From Azoarcus sp. (GTDB lineage: Bacteria > Pseudomonadota > Gammaproteobacteria > Burkholderiales > Rhodocyclaceae): 64,000 bases of DNA. The translations under genes were made by a program, and so were the position numbers. Every line of letters starts with the position of its first letter. Position 1 is the first letter of the stretch. The notes under the pieces were generated by a model. It did no database searches and was not told the DNA's origin. It saw nothing but the letters and a program-made list of their open reading frames with translations. Below, piece by piece: positions 25,157 to 34,086 of this stretch. Where the stretch lies: assembly GCA_031285965.1 (NCBI GenBank), contig JAITVD010000052.1, positions 1 through 64,000 of the forward strand. The letters are read 5' to 3'.

Positions 25157-25816
25157 TTAGGGAACAACCTCAGTTGAGGCTATCGGCGCGTCAGCCTTAT
25201 CTTTGATGCTAACGCGGTTGTGTATTTGCTCTAATTCGGAGACAACTTCATCCATGACATTCCGAAGCTGGGCAGACATTTCACGCATATCGCGCGTCAA
25301 TTGCATGTTGCGGTCAGCGAGCAAGAATATGTCGTCGGAAACGGTAGAAAAACCGTCCTGCTTTGCGTTTGTACGCGCAGCCTCGATGGTAACGCCGAGG
25401 GTAAACAGATTGTTCTGCTCTGACACGACTTGATGCAATCCCGTGTTCAGCGTTTCCATGCTGCTGTTAATGCTTTGTATCTTGTATTTGACGGACTGAA
25501 GCAGCCCTTGGAGATCTTCCATTACCCCCCCAAGAGCCACAGCGATTTCATCGCCATCAACCTGGCTTGAATGCACAGGTTTGCCCGCATGCGTGCGCAC
25601 CAGGGCGCTGATTTCTTCCAGTGGTTTTTTGGGTATCGCCTTGCTAAAGTAGAAAACTGTTCCCAGCACGGCTGACAAAAGCAAGCTGTTTACTACCAAA
25701 CTTGGGCAGGCCTCTCTCTTTAACACCAAGCAATCTAGCAACCCTGCGCAAGCAATAATCACGGCCCCAACTAGACCAAAAACGATAAAAGCATAAAACC
25801 TTTTCTTGATATACAT
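25157..25816 (-). CDS. short membrane protein with a degenerate chemoreceptor hairpin
   Basis: A 219-residue protein with two hydrophobic segments (about 9-30 and 40-58) and a long helical cytoplasmic part. EQNNLFTLGVTIEAARTNA followed by GFSTVSDDIFLLADRN resembles the signalling tip of methyl-accepting proteins (NLLALNAAIEAARAGE, GFAVVADEVRxLA), but several conserved positions differ. There is no periplasmic sensor domain and only one short coiled arm on each side, so it is much smaller than a true receptor. A GAGGT site precedes the ATG. It is divergent from the metal exporter across a repeat tract. A partial receptor or an adaptor are both possible. Confidence 0.6.
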   Translation of the reverse strand: MYIKKRFYAFIVFGLVGAVIIACAGLLDCLVLKREACPSLVVNSLLLSAVLGTVFYFSKAIPKKPLEEISALVRTHAGKPVHSSQVDGDEIAVALGGVMEDLQGLLQSVKYKIQSINSSMETLNTGLHQVVSEQNNLFTLGVTIEAARTNAKQDGFSTVSDDIFLLADRNMQLTRDMREMSAQLRNVMDEVVSELEQIHNRVSIKDKADAPIASTEVVP

Positions 25817-25943
25817 GCGCTTACCTCAAATGTGTTTTATTTTTAGCAAAAAAATTTTTTCATCGCAAATTGTTGTAAATACCTATAACAGACAGCCAGA
25901 GTGTACGTATAACTACTAATAGTTAACACATATATATGTTATA

Positions 25944-26012
25944 ATATCCATATCCATATCCATATCCATATCCATATCCATATCCATATCCATATCCATA
26001 TCCATATCCATA
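25944..26012. repeat. hexanucleotide tandem repeat, 11 copies of TATCCA
   Basis: Eleven perfect copies of TATCCA run from 25945 to 26010, with one matching base before and two after. The tract lies between two divergent genes, 26 bases upstream of the first ATG of the metal exporter, and no reading frame crosses it. A perfect TATAAT (25940-25945) abuts its left end. Copy-number change would alter spacing, not frame. Confidence 0.95.
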
Positions 26013-26037
26013 GTAATTAAATATCATCTATTTAGAT

Positions 26038-27168
26038 ATGCCATCCGTCTGCCCTGTCCGTTGGCGTTTCCCGGAACAATGGGCAGTGCCACAGTTTCAT
26101 CCGTATATGGCAAACTCACGGATGCCAATCCCAATGAGTATCCCGATGCGCTCCGAACTTCATTTTCCCTGCACGCGCAACCACGTTTTTGACACCGGAA
26201 GCGCCGCCGCCGAGCGCGGCACATGGCTTGTTGCGTGGATTACCGCAGCCATGATGGTCATTGAAATCGCTGCCGGATGGTGGTTCAACTCAATGGCCTT
26301 GCTGGCTGACGGCTGGCACATGAGTTCGCACACGTTGGCAATCGGGCTGTCCGCCGTCGCCTACGCGGCGGCAAGGCGCTACGCGGGGGATGCGCGATTC
26401 GCGTTTGGTTCATGGAAAATCGAAGTTCTGGCGGGTTTTGCCAGCGCCATTTTCCTGCTCGGCATCGCGGCAATGATGGTGGCCGGTTCAGTGGAGCGGA
26501 TTATTTCGCCGCAGCCCATCCATTACCGCGAAGCCATGCTGGTGGCCGTGCTTGGGCTGGCGGTCAACCTTGTCTGCGCGTTCATCCTTGGTCACGCCCA
26601 GCACGAACACGGTCACGAACACGGACATGATCCGCATCACCACGCGCACGAACATACCGCCCATCATGACCTCAACATGAAATCGGCCTACATCCACGTC
26701 ATCACGGATGCTTTCACCTCCGTGCTGGCCATTGCCGCGCTGGTGTTCGGATGGCTCTATGGATGGGACTGGTTCGACCCAGCGGCGGGCATCGTCGGCG
26801 CTGTCGTGGTCGCCGTCTGGGCAAAAGGGCTTATCGTGGAAACCGGAAAAGTATTGCTGGACAGGGAAATGGATCATCCGGTCGTCCTTGAAATCATGGA
26901 ATCCATCGAGACGGCGGATACGCGCATTAACGACCTGCACGTCTGGCGCGTGGGCAAAAACGCCTACTCCTGCGCCATTGCCGCCATTACCCACGACACG
27001 GCGATAACGCCCGCCGCGCTCCGGGCGCGGCTTGCGCCCCATACGGAAATCGTCCACTCGACCATTGAGCTTTCGTTTTGCGATCAGGGGCGCTCGAACA
27101 ACGCCACCGATTCCACGTGCGAGGTCTGCGCAAACATGTTGATGACGCCCGCGCCCCGCAAAACATAG
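26038..27168 (+). CDS. dmeF: CDF cation efflux protein, DmeF-like
   Basis: An inner-membrane divalent-metal/proton antiporter of the cation diffusion facilitator family (376 aa). Six membrane segments are visible; the metal site pairs are in ALLADGWHMSSH and HVITDAFTSVLA, and a His-rich loop (HEHGHEHGHDPHHHAHEH, about 197-214) lies between segments 4 and 5, as in Co/Ni exporters. The start is uncertain: ATGs at 26038, 26107, 26122, 26134 and 26146 all lack ribosome sites, and homologs would begin nearest 26146. The last 28 codons run antisense through the rlmD end. The repeat tract upstream may tune its expression. Confidence 0.85.
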   Translation: MPSVCPVRWRFPEQWAVPQFHPYMANSRMPIPMSIPMRSELHFPCTRNHVFDTGSAAAERGTWLVAWITAAMMVIEIAAGWWFNSMALLADGWHMSSHTLAIGLSAVAYAAARRYAGDARFAFGSWKIEVLAGFASAIFLLGIAAMMVAGSVERIISPQPIHYREAMLVAVLGLAVNLVCAFILGHAQHEHGHEHGHDPHHHAHEHTAHHDLNMKSAYIHVITDAFTSVLAIAALVFGWLYGWDWFDPAAGIVGAVVVAVWAKGLIVETGKVLLDREMDHPVVLEIMESIETADTRINDLHVWRVGKNAYSCAIAAITHDTAITPAALRARLAPHTEIVHSTIELSFCDQGRSNNATDSTCEVCANMLMTPAPRKT

Positions 27169-28400
27169 CCCTTTTCCCTCACCAGCACGGCGGCGTCCCG
27201 AGCGAGCGTTGCGGGATTGCACGACACATAAACGATGCGGCGCGGGTCGCTGCCCATCTCGATGGACTTTGCCACGGCAATCGCGCCTTCACGCGGCGGG
27301 TCAAGGAGAAGTTTGTCAAAAGCGCCAAGCGCGGCAAAACTGTCCTCTGTCGTCTCGAACAGGTCAGCGGCATGAAACACCGCCCGCTCGGCCAGACCGT
27401 TGGCGCGGGCATTCGCCGTCGCTCGCGCCGCCATTGCCGCGCTGCCCTCCATGCCCACCACCGACGCGCCCTGCCGCGCAATCGGCAAGGCGAAATTGCC
27501 AAGGCCGCAAAACAGGTCGCCAATGCGCTCTCCCGGCGCGGGGTCGAGCAACTGCATGGCACGGTGCACCAGCAAGCGGTTAGCGTGGACATTGACCTGC
27601 GTGAAATCGCCGGGACGGTGCGCCACGCGCACATCGAATTCAGGCAAGGAATAATAAATAAGCTCGCTATCGTCGCCCATCAATGGCCGTGCGCTCGAAG
27701 GCTGGCCGGGCTGCCCCCAGACCGACACTTCTTCCGCCTCGGCAAACGAGCGCAGGCGTTTCAAATCCGCCCCCGAAAACGGAAGAAGATGGCGAAAAAC
27801 AAGCACGGTGACAGGTTCCCTGCCCTCACATTCGCCCATCACCAGTTCAACTTGCGGAACCCGGTCGGCAATCGAAAGCCCTTCCACCAGCGTCCGCAAG
27901 CGGGGCAGCATCGCGGACACATGCGGCGGCAATACGGGGCAAACCGAAAGGTCGGCGATATAGCTCGAATTTTTTTCGTGAAATCCGACCAGCACCCCGC
28001 CTTTGCTTGGAACCTTGCGCACGCCGAGACGGGCGCGTTGGCGATACCCCCACGCCTGCCCTGCCATTGCCGGATAAATAACTTCAGGGCGAAGCCGGGC
28101 GATGTGCCAGAAGGCATCTTCCATCACCCGTTGCTTTACCGCCGCCTGCGCCGCAAAGTCGAGATGCTGGTTCGAGCAGCCGCCGCACACGCCGAAATGC
28201 GGGCAGCGCGGCTGAACCCGTAACGCGCTCTCACGGAGAATACGCACGGCGCGAGCCTGTTCATATGTCGGGCGGCTGCGCAGGGTTTCGTACTCGACCG
28301 TCTCCCCCGGCAATGCGCCTTCCACAAACACTGCCTTGCCGTCCGCCCGCGCCACGCCACGGCCTTCAGCGTCAAGGGATTCAATCATGGCAATCGGCAT
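27084..28400 (-). CDS. rlmD: 23S rRNA (uracil-1939-C5)-methyltransferase
   Basis: Methylates U1939 (E. coli numbering) of 23S rRNA. A TRAM domain opens the protein (SLDAEGRGVARADGKAVFVEGALP). An iron-sulfur site follows with Cys in CPHFGVCGGC plus a fourth in LSVCP. The SAM-binding core is DLFCGLGNFALPIA and the catalytic Cys lies in VSCNPATLARD near the end. I prefer the ATG at 28400 (438 aa), which fits the usual family length; a GTG at 28463 would add 21 residues. Its 3' end overlaps the convergent metal exporter by 85 bases. Confidence 0.92.
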   Translation of the reverse strand: MPIAMIESLDAEGRGVARADGKAVFVEGALPGETVEYETLRSRPTYEQARAVRILRESALRVQPRCPHFGVCGGCSNQHLDFAAQAAVKQRVMEDAFWHIARLRPEVIYPAMAGQAWGYRQRARLGVRKVPSKGGVLVGFHEKNSSYIADLSVCPVLPPHVSAMLPRLRTLVEGLSIADRVPQVELVMGECEGREPVTVLVFRHLLPFSGADLKRLRSFAEAEEVSVWGQPGQPSSARPLMGDDSELIYYSLPEFDVRVAHRPGDFTQVNVHANRLLVHRAMQLLDPAPGERIGDLFCGLGNFALPIARQGASVVGMEGSAAMAARATANARANGLAERAVFHAADLFETTEDSFAALGAFDKLLLDPPREGAIAVAKSIEMGSDPRRIVYVSCNPATLARDAAVLVREKGYVLRGAGVINMFAQTSHVESVALFERP

Positions 28401-28533
28401 CTGCGTCCATTGCCATTTTTGGCAAGCATCAATAAGGGAGCGCCGGATTGTATCTTCCGGCACGGCAAATCACCAATGCGCGTCCCGGCTCGTCAAATGG
28501 CTTGTTTTGCGCATCCGGCGGACAAGGACACCA

Positions 28534-29094
28534 TCAGGAAACAAAAAGCGCCGCTGCCCCAAGCGCGGCAAAAAGCAGCGCCGCCACGACGCGGATTGTT
28601 TTCACGGGCAGCTTCTCGCCCAAGCGCCCGCCGACGAACACCGCCGGAACATCGGCAATGAGCATCCCCAAGGTCGTGCCCGCCACGACCAGCAGCGGCG
28701 AGCCGTATTGAGCCGCCAGCGCCACAGTGGCAATCTGTGTTTTATCCGCCATTTCGGCGATGAAAAAGCTGATAAATGTTGTAACAAATACGCCATGACG
28801 CGCCACCGTACCTAGCTCTTCCCCATCGAGGCGATCTGGCACGAGCACCCACACCGCCATAGCGAGGAAAGACAGCCCCAGCACCCAGCGCAGGATTCCA
28901 GCGTCGATGAGGCTGGCCGCCAACGCGCCGACCGCGCCCGCCAGACCATGATTCACCAACGTCGCGCACAGGATGCCCAGCACGATAGGCCACGTTTTTC
29001 TGAAACGCGCCGCCAGCACGAGCGCCAGAAGCTGGGTCTTGTCGCCGATTTCGGCTAAGGCGACGACTCCCGTGGAAACAAGGAATTCGTTCAT
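28534..29094 (-). CDS. GDT1/TMEM165 (UPF0016) membrane protein, likely Mn export
   Basis: A 186-residue membrane protein with six hydrophobic segments and the duplicated family signature: AEIGDKTQLL near the N-terminus and AEMADKTQIAT in the second half (E-x-G/A-D-K-T-Q). Bacterial members such as MneA/MntX-like proteins export manganese, and eukaryotic ones transport Ca/Mn; the bacterial role here is inferred. The ATG at 29094 overlaps the sirtuin stop as ATGA, so the two are coupled. Confidence 0.85.
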   Translation of the reverse strand: MNEFLVSTGVVALAEIGDKTQLLALVLAARFRKTWPIVLGILCATLVNHGLAGAVGALAASLIDAGILRWVLGLSFLAMAVWVLVPDRLDGEELGTVARHGVFVTTFISFFIAEMADKTQIATVALAAQYGSPLLVVAGTTLGMLIADVPAVFVGGRLGEKLPVKTIRVVAALLFAALGAAALFVS

Positions 29095-29876
29095 TTGCTT
29101 GGCGGCTGCGGATGCAGGCAATCCCAGAGCGCCGACAACGCCTGCGCCGCGCCCATTTTCAGGCGATAGGAAACGATGGCGCTCACTTCAGTTTCGCCGG
29201 GATTGATTTCTACCGACGCAACGCCGTTCTGACGCGCCCACCACACCGGATGGGCAATGTAAGGAAAAACGCTGGTCGTGCCGACGGAAACCACAAGGTC
29301 AGGCTCATCTTCCATGACCCGCGCCAATTGCCCAAGCGCCAGTTGGGGCAGCATTTCCCCGAAAAGCACCACGTCAGGGCGCAGCGGCTTGGCACATTCG
29401 GGACATATCGGCGGTAGCGCAAGCCCCGCGTAATCCTCCACTTCGCGCTCATAACCGCAGGCGGCGCACAGCAGCCGATGCACGGTTCCGTGGATTTCAA
29501 TCAGATTTTTCGTCCCGGCTTTGCGGTGCAGACTGTCGATATTCTGGGTCAGCACCCACAGGGCGGGTTTTTCCTTTTCAAACGCAGCAATCAGGCGGTG
29601 CGCGGCATTCGGTTCGGCTCCCCGGCAGTTGCTTTCAATTTGCCCGATATAGCGCCAAGTGACTTCGGGCCGACGCGCCAGCATCCGCCCGGAAAGCGCC
29701 TCCTCGATTGGCAAGCCCTCTTCCGTTAGGCGGTCGTTATAAAGCCCGCCGATGCCCCGATAAGTCGGCAAGCCGGAATCCGCCGAAATGCCCGCGCCAG
29801 TAATGAACAGCGGTCGCCGCGCACGGTCGAGCAAAGCCGCGACCTCGCCGAACATCGCCCCGGATGGGTCAATCAT
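29091..29876 (-). CDS. NAD-dependent protein deacylase, sirtuin family
   Basis: Removes acyl groups from lysine using NAD. The 261-residue protein has GAGISADSGLPTYR at 27-40, TQNIDSLHRKAG at 110-121, catalytic His129 in IHGTVH, and four zinc Cys (137, 140, 158, 161). The residues that give CobB/SIRT5 desuccinylase preference (Ala-x-x-Tyr-x-x-Arg) are not evident in the usual place. A TGGAGAAG ribosome site stands before the ATG. It lies between a DUF4124-like gene and the GDT1 gene on the same strand. Confidence 0.92.
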   Translation of the reverse strand: MIDPSGAMFGEVAALLDRARRPLFITGAGISADSGLPTYRGIGGLYNDRLTEEGLPIEEALSGRMLARRPEVTWRYIGQIESNCRGAEPNAAHRLIAAFEKEKPALWVLTQNIDSLHRKAGTKNLIEIHGTVHRLLCAACGYEREVEDYAGLALPPICPECAKPLRPDVVLFGEMLPQLALGQLARVMEDEPDLVVSVGTTSVFPYIAHPVWWARQNGVASVEINPGETEVSAIVSYRLKMGAAQALSALWDCLHPQPPSK

Positions 29877-29899
29877 TGCTGCTTCTCCAGCCGTTCCAT

Positions 29900-30547
29900 T
29901 CAGTTCTTTTTGGGGGCGGGCTTTGATGATGTGATTTCGAGATATTGGCGATGGTCTGCATCGAAACGCTGCCGCAGGCTGTCGCGCTCATTGACCTTTC
30001 TTTCAATGGCCGCCCGCGCCCGCGCCAATTCCTCGTCAGCGTAGCCGATTGCCTTTCTCAGATCAGGCGAAACGGGTTTCCCCCCCAGCGCGGCCTGCTC
30101 GTCATCAAGGCTCTTGCGGCGGGCGGAGAGCTTTTCCTCTTCGGCGCGGAGCGCCCCGATGGACTTGTCCAGTCCGGCAATTTCATGGTCACGGTGCTGG
30201 ACGAGCGCCTCCAGCGAGGCATATCTTTCCAGCAGCGCCTCATCCTGACGTTTTTTCTTGAGAGCCTCTTTCCGCGCCTCTTCCTGCTGGCGAGCCAATT
30301 CCCTGCGACGGGCGCTCTCCTCCGGCGTGGGCGGAGCGTCTTCCCGGTGGACAACGATGCCGTTTCTCTTTTCGACCCAGGCGCGGCCATAGCATTCTTT
30401 CGGCAGGGTATCGCCGTATACCGCCCGCCCGTGAACTTCGCAACTGAACACTCTCATCACCTTGCCCGGTTGCGCGTCAGCGGCAAACGACAAAGCCGCC
30501 AGCGCGGCGGCGGCAATCGCGTTCCGAAGAAAATCACCGTACCGCAT
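29900..30547 (-). CDS. exported DUF4124-like coiled-coil protein
   Basis: A 215-residue secreted protein of unknown function. A signal peptide ([21 protein letters not shown]) is followed by a small DUF4124-like domain, [25 protein letters not shown], in which two Cys may pair, and then by a long charged coiled coil (about 70-205, rich in Arg, Glu, Ala). The likely start is one of two adjacent ATGs at 30550 and 30547, overlapping the pyrE end by about 14 bases. This pairing of pyrE with such a gene is common in betaproteobacteria as I recall, but no role is known. Confidence 0.7.
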   Translation of the reverse strand: MRYGDFLRNAIAAAALAALSFAADAQPGKVMRVFSCEVHGRAVYGDTLPKECYGRAWVEKRNGIVVHREDAPPTPEESARRRELARQQEEARKEALKKKRQDEALLERYASLEALVQHRDHEIAGLDKSIGALRAEEEKLSARRKSLDDEQAALGGKPVSPDLRKAIGYADEELARARAAIERKVNERDSLRQRFDADHRQYLEITSSKPAPKKN

Positions 30548-31184
30548 CATGTGTTCCATAGACATCCCGATACGCCTGAACGGCTGCGAGATGGGTTTCA
30601 AGTTCCGGCGTATCGGCCAAATAAGCAATCAGGTCTTTGAGCGTTGCGACCGGCACGACCGGAATGCCGTAATGTTCCTCGACTTCCCGCACGGCGGAAA
30701 TATCCCCTTGCCCCCGCTCCATGCGGTCCAGCGCAATGAGCAGCCCAGCCGGTTCCGCCCCATGCTTGCGGATAATACCTATCGATTCCCGCACCGAAGT
30801 GCCCGCTGAAATCACATCGTCGAGCACCAGCACCCGCCCTTTGAGCGGCGCACCGACCAACGTGCCGCCTTCGCCGTGGTCTTTTGCTTCCTTGCGGTTG
30901 AAAGCGAACGGCACGTTCACGCCCTCCCCCGCCAAGCGCATCGCTGTTCCGGCCACCAGCGGGATGCCCTTGTAGGCCGGCCCAAAAAGCATATCGAACG
31001 CCACGCCGGAACCGAGAATCGCACGGGCATAGAATCCGCACAGGTCATTGAACGAATCTCCGTCGTCAAATAGGCCCGCATTAAAAAAATAAGGCGAAGC
31101 ACGTCCAGCCTTGGTCACAAACGAGCCGAAGCGTAACACGCCCTTGCGGCAGGAAAGCTCTATGAAATCACGGCTGAATGACAT
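30534..31184 (-). CDS. pyrE: orotate phosphoribosyltransferase
   Basis: Forms orotidine 5'-phosphate from orotate and PRPP in pyrimidine synthesis. The 216-residue protein has the PRPP loop [16 protein letters not shown] and the catalytic loop region [13 protein letters not shown]. The ATG at 31184 has an AGGGG site and is preferred over a longer reading from 31214. It is divergent from the exonuclease gene across 61 bases and heads the run pyrE-DUF4124-sirtuin-GDT1-rlmD. Confidence 0.95.
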   Translation of the reverse strand: MSFSRDFIELSCRKGVLRFGSFVTKAGRASPYFFNAGLFDDGDSFNDLCGFYARAILGSGVAFDMLFGPAYKGIPLVAGTAMRLAGEGVNVPFAFNRKEAKDHGEGGTLVGAPLKGRVLVLDDVISAGTSVRESIGIIRKHGAEPAGLLIALDRMERGQGDISAVREVEEHYGIPVVPVATLKDLIAYLADTPELETHLAAVQAYRDVYGTHDAVR

Positions 31185-31245
31185 ATGACCCCTGTTTTTT
31201 GTGCGGTGTCGCACATTATACTGGCTTCAATTTTCAGGAAAGGGC

Positions 31246-32028
31246 ATGGCGAGAATTGTCACCGCTAATCTTAATGGCATCCGCTCGGCAGCTCGCAAAG
31301 GTTTTTTTGACTGGCTTGCGACACTTGATGCCGACATCGTTTGCGTTCAGGAACTCAAAGCCCAAGCTGGGGACATCTCCCCTGAAATGCACAATTTCGA
31401 TAGGCTGAAAGGCTGGTTCCATTGCGCCGCAAAGAAAGGATACAGCGGCGTCGGGCTTTACAGCCGACACCACCCCCTGCGCGTCATCGAAGGGCTTGGC
31501 ATGCCCGACATCGACGAGGAAGGACGATACCTGCAACTTGATTTCGAGGCGCTGTCCGTCGTCTCGCTCTATCTCCCTTCTGGTTCCAGTTCTCCCGAAC
31601 GGCAAGCGGCAAAATTCAGTTTCATGGAACGTTTTCTGCCGCATCTGGCAAAACTTGCTGCCAATGGTCGCGAATGTGTGGTCTGCGGCGACTGGAACAT
31701 CGCGCACCGTGAAATCGACCTTAAGAATTGGAAAAGCAACCAGAAAAACTCCGGCTTTTTGCCCGAAGAACGCGCTTGGCTTTCAAGCGTCCTCGGCGAA
31801 CTGGGCTGGGTCGATGTCTATCGGCGACTCTATCCCGAAGCAGGCGGAGAAGGCTATACATGGTGGTCGAACCGGGGACAGGCATGGATCAAAAACGTTG
31901 GCTGGCGCATCGACTATCAGCTTGCCACCCCGATGGTCGCGGCACAGGCGCTTAAAGCGGCTGTGTACAAAACCCAACGCTTTTCGGATCACGCGCCGCT
32001 TGTCATTGATTACGGATTTGAACTGTAA
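31246..32028 (+). CDS. xth: exodeoxyribonuclease III (AP endonuclease)
   Basis: Cuts DNA at abasic sites and degrades 3' ends during base excision repair. The 260-residue protein is an EEP-fold nuclease: IVTANLNGIRSA at the start, metal-binding Glu36 in VCVQELKAQ, CGDWNIAHREID, the WRIDYQL block and the terminal FSDHAPLVIDYGF. GGAAAGG stands four bases before the ATG at 31246. Confidence 0.95.
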   Translation: MARIVTANLNGIRSAARKGFFDWLATLDADIVCVQELKAQAGDISPEMHNFDRLKGWFHCAAKKGYSGVGLYSRHHPLRVIEGLGMPDIDEEGRYLQLDFEALSVVSLYLPSGSSSPERQAAKFSFMERFLPHLAKLAANGRECVVCGDWNIAHREIDLKNWKSNQKNSGFLPEERAWLSSVLGELGWVDVYRRLYPEAGGEGYTWWSNRGQAWIKNVGWRIDYQLATPMVAAQALKAAVYKTQRFSDHAPLVIDYGFEL

Positions 32029-32079
32029 ATCGCAGTGAGATAAAGCGTTTCCCGCCCGCCGCGTTCGCCCCGCAGCGGC

Positions 32080-32085
32080 TACAAT
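32080..32085 (+). promoter_or_regulatory. possible -10 box of the DAHP synthase gene
   Basis: TACAAT lies 14 bases before the first ATG in the 71-base gap after xth. No convincing -35 is seen, and if this is real the leader would be very short. Confidence 0.25.
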
Positions 32086-32099
32086 TCCACGTTTTCAGC

Positions 32100-33203
32100 A
32101 TGGAACCGTTTCCGACGGAACAAACAATGCCTGCCGTCCAAATCGAAAATCTCAATATCCGCTCCATAGACCATATGCCCTCGCCGGAGGAAATCAAAGC
32201 GCAGGTGGCGCTGGACGATGATGCGGCGGCGACGGTGGCGGCAGGGCGACAGGCGTTCATCGACATTCTCGACCGACGGGATGCGCGGCTGTTCGTCATC
32301 GTTGGCCCCTGCTCCATCCATGACCCCGTTGCGGGTCTCGATTACGCTCGGCGGTTGCGCGCGCTGGCGGATGAAGTGGCGGGCACGCTGATGCTGGCGA
32401 TGCGCGTGTATTTCGAGAAGCCGCGCACCGCCGTTGGCTGGAAAGGCTTCATCAACGACCCTTGCATGGACGATTCTTTTCGCATCGACGTGGGCATGGA
32501 AAAGGCGCGGCATTTTCTGCGCGAAATCTCGCGCATTGGGTTGCCTATCGCCACCGAGGCGCTCGACCCCATCGCGCCCCAGTATTACGGCGACCTCATT
32601 TCCTGGACGGCCATCGGGGCGCGGACTTCCGAATCGCAGACCCACCGTGAAATGGCCTCCGGCCTCTCGACGCCGGTCGGCTTCAAGAACACGACCGATG
32701 GCGATATGGCGGCGGCCATCAACGCCATTCTCTCGGCGGCGAACCCTCACAGTTTTCTGGGCTTGAACGCCAAGGGCGAGTCAGCCATCGTGCGCACGCG
32801 GGGCAACCCGCACGGCCATATCGTGCTGCGCGGCGGAGAACGCCCCAATTACGATTCCGTCTCCGTCTCCTATGCCGAACAGGCGCTTGCCAAGGCGGGG
32901 CTGCCCCGCAACATCGTCATCGACTGCTCTCACGGCAATTCATGGAAACGCCCCGAAATGCAGCCTCTGGTGATGAAAGACGTTATCAACCAGATACGTG
33001 ACGGCAACCAGTCTATCGTTGGGCTAATGGTGGAGAGCAACCTCGTGGCGGGCAACCAGCCCATCCCCGCCGACCTGTCGCAGCTCAAATACGGCTGTTC
33101 CGTTACGGATGCCTGTGTCGGATGGGAAACCACCGTCGAGATGCTCCGCTCCGCTGATGCGGTTTTGCGCGAAACGATTGGGACGCGGGGCAAGCCCGAA
33201 TGA
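32100..33203 (+). CDS. 3-deoxy-7-phosphoheptulonate synthase (class I)
   Basis: First committed step of aromatic amino acid synthesis: PEP plus erythrose 4-phosphate. The 367-residue protein is of the AroG/F/H type: IVGPCSIHDP at about 61-70 with the metal Cys, EKPRTAVGWKG, SWTAIGARTSESQTHREMASG and DCSHGNS are all present. Which amino acid inhibits it cannot be read safely. The start is either 32100 or the ATG at 32127; neither has a strong ribosome site. It overlaps serB by 4 bases, linking chorismate supply and serine synthesis. Confidence 0.93.
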   Translation: MEPFPTEQTMPAVQIENLNIRSIDHMPSPEEIKAQVALDDDAAATVAAGRQAFIDILDRRDARLFVIVGPCSIHDPVAGLDYARRLRALADEVAGTLMLAMRVYFEKPRTAVGWKGFINDPCMDDSFRIDVGMEKARHFLREISRIGLPIATEALDPIAPQYYGDLISWTAIGARTSESQTHREMASGLSTPVGFKNTTDGDMAAAINAILSAANPHSFLGLNAKGESAIVRTRGNPHGHIVLRGGERPNYDSVSVSYAEQALAKAGLPRNIVIDCSHGNSWKRPEMQPLVMKDVINQIRDGNQSIVGLMVESNLVAGNQPIPADLSQLKYGCSVTDACVGWETTVEMLRSADAVLRETIGTRGKPE

Positions 33204-34039
33204 ACCTGCTCGTTCAGGGCAACGCGTTGGTGCCTTTCGTTCTTCGATCATTGGCTCGGCTCACCGGCACGGATGGCTACGAGCTGATCGACGGCTGCGC
33301 ATGTCGGTTTGATGGAAAAAACCGTTCGCAAATCGCGGACGAAGTGGCCCGCCTCTGCGCGGACAACGCGCTTGATTGGGCTTGGATACCCAAAGAGCGA
33401 CGCTTGTCCGATTTCGGGCTTTTCGTCACCGACATGGATTCCACCCTCATCAATATCGAGTGCATCGACGAAATCGCCGATATGCACGGGGTCAAGCGCG
33501 AGGTGGCCGCCATTACCGAATCGGCGATGCGCGGCGAAATCGACTTTCGCACTTCGCTAGAGCGCCGCGTCCGGCTGCTGGCCGGACTGCATGAGCAGGC
33601 GCTAGCAAAGGTCTACGCCAAGCGCCTGCGGCTCAATCCCGGCGTGGAATCTCTCATGGCAAGCCTCAAGGCTGCCAAGGTGCGAACCGCGCTCGTCTCC
33701 GGCGGTTTTGCTTATTTCACCGACCACATGCGGCGGAAACTGGGCTTTGATTATGCTTGGGCCAATGAATTGGAAGTCGTCGATGACCGCCTCACCGGAA
33801 AGCTGGTCGGCTCCATGCTCGACGCTCAAGCCAAGGCTGACCGCCTCACCGCGACCCGCGACGCTCTTGGCCTCGCTCCTGAGCAAGTTCTGTGCTGCGG
33901 GGACGGGGCGAACGATATTCCCATGTTCCGCGCTGCGGGCTTCGGCGTCGCCTACCGACCCAAACCCGCACTGCGCGAAATCGCCGACTGTTGCCTCGAC
34001 CACGTCGGGCTGGAAGGCATTGCGCGGCTGTTTGCCTGA
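33200..34039 (+). CDS. serB: phosphoserine phosphatase
   Basis: Last step of serine synthesis, hydrolysing O-phosphoserine. The 279-residue HAD-family protein has the nucleophile motif DMDSTLI (Asp78, Asp80), the substrate loop CIDEIADMHG, motif II TALVSGGF, and the metal motif CCGDGANDIPM. The N-terminal 70 residues are the short ACT-like region seen in proteobacterial SerB. ATGA overlap with the DAHP synthase gene. Confidence 0.95.
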   Translation: MNLLVQGNALVPFVLRSLARLTGTDGYELIDGCACRFDGKNRSQIADEVARLCADNALDWAWIPKERRLSDFGLFVTDMDSTLINIECIDEIADMHGVKREVAAITESAMRGEIDFRTSLERRVRLLAGLHEQALAKVYAKRLRLNPGVESLMASLKAAKVRTALVSGGFAYFTDHMRRKLGFDYAWANELEVVDDRLTGKLVGSMLDAQAKADRLTATRDALGLAPEQVLCCGDGANDIPMFRAAGFGVAYRPKPALREIADCCLDHVGLEGIARLFA

Positions 34040-34046
34040 GAACCCG

Positions 34047-34074
34047 GCTCCCCCGCCCGCAAACGGGCGAGGGG
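34047..34074. terminator. hairpin between convergent serB and the synthase operon
   Basis: CGCCCG/CGGGCG with a CAAA loop (34054-34069) extends by four more G-C pairs with one bulge. It lies 8 bases past the serB stop and 13 before the end of the opposing gene. No T-run on either side; it may act as a shared, weak terminator. Confidence 0.4.
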
Positions 34075-34086
34075 CGCGGAATTCGG

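Noticed and set aside
25944..26012. CRISPR array
   Set aside because: It is a simple 6-base tandem repeat with no spacers and no cas genes.
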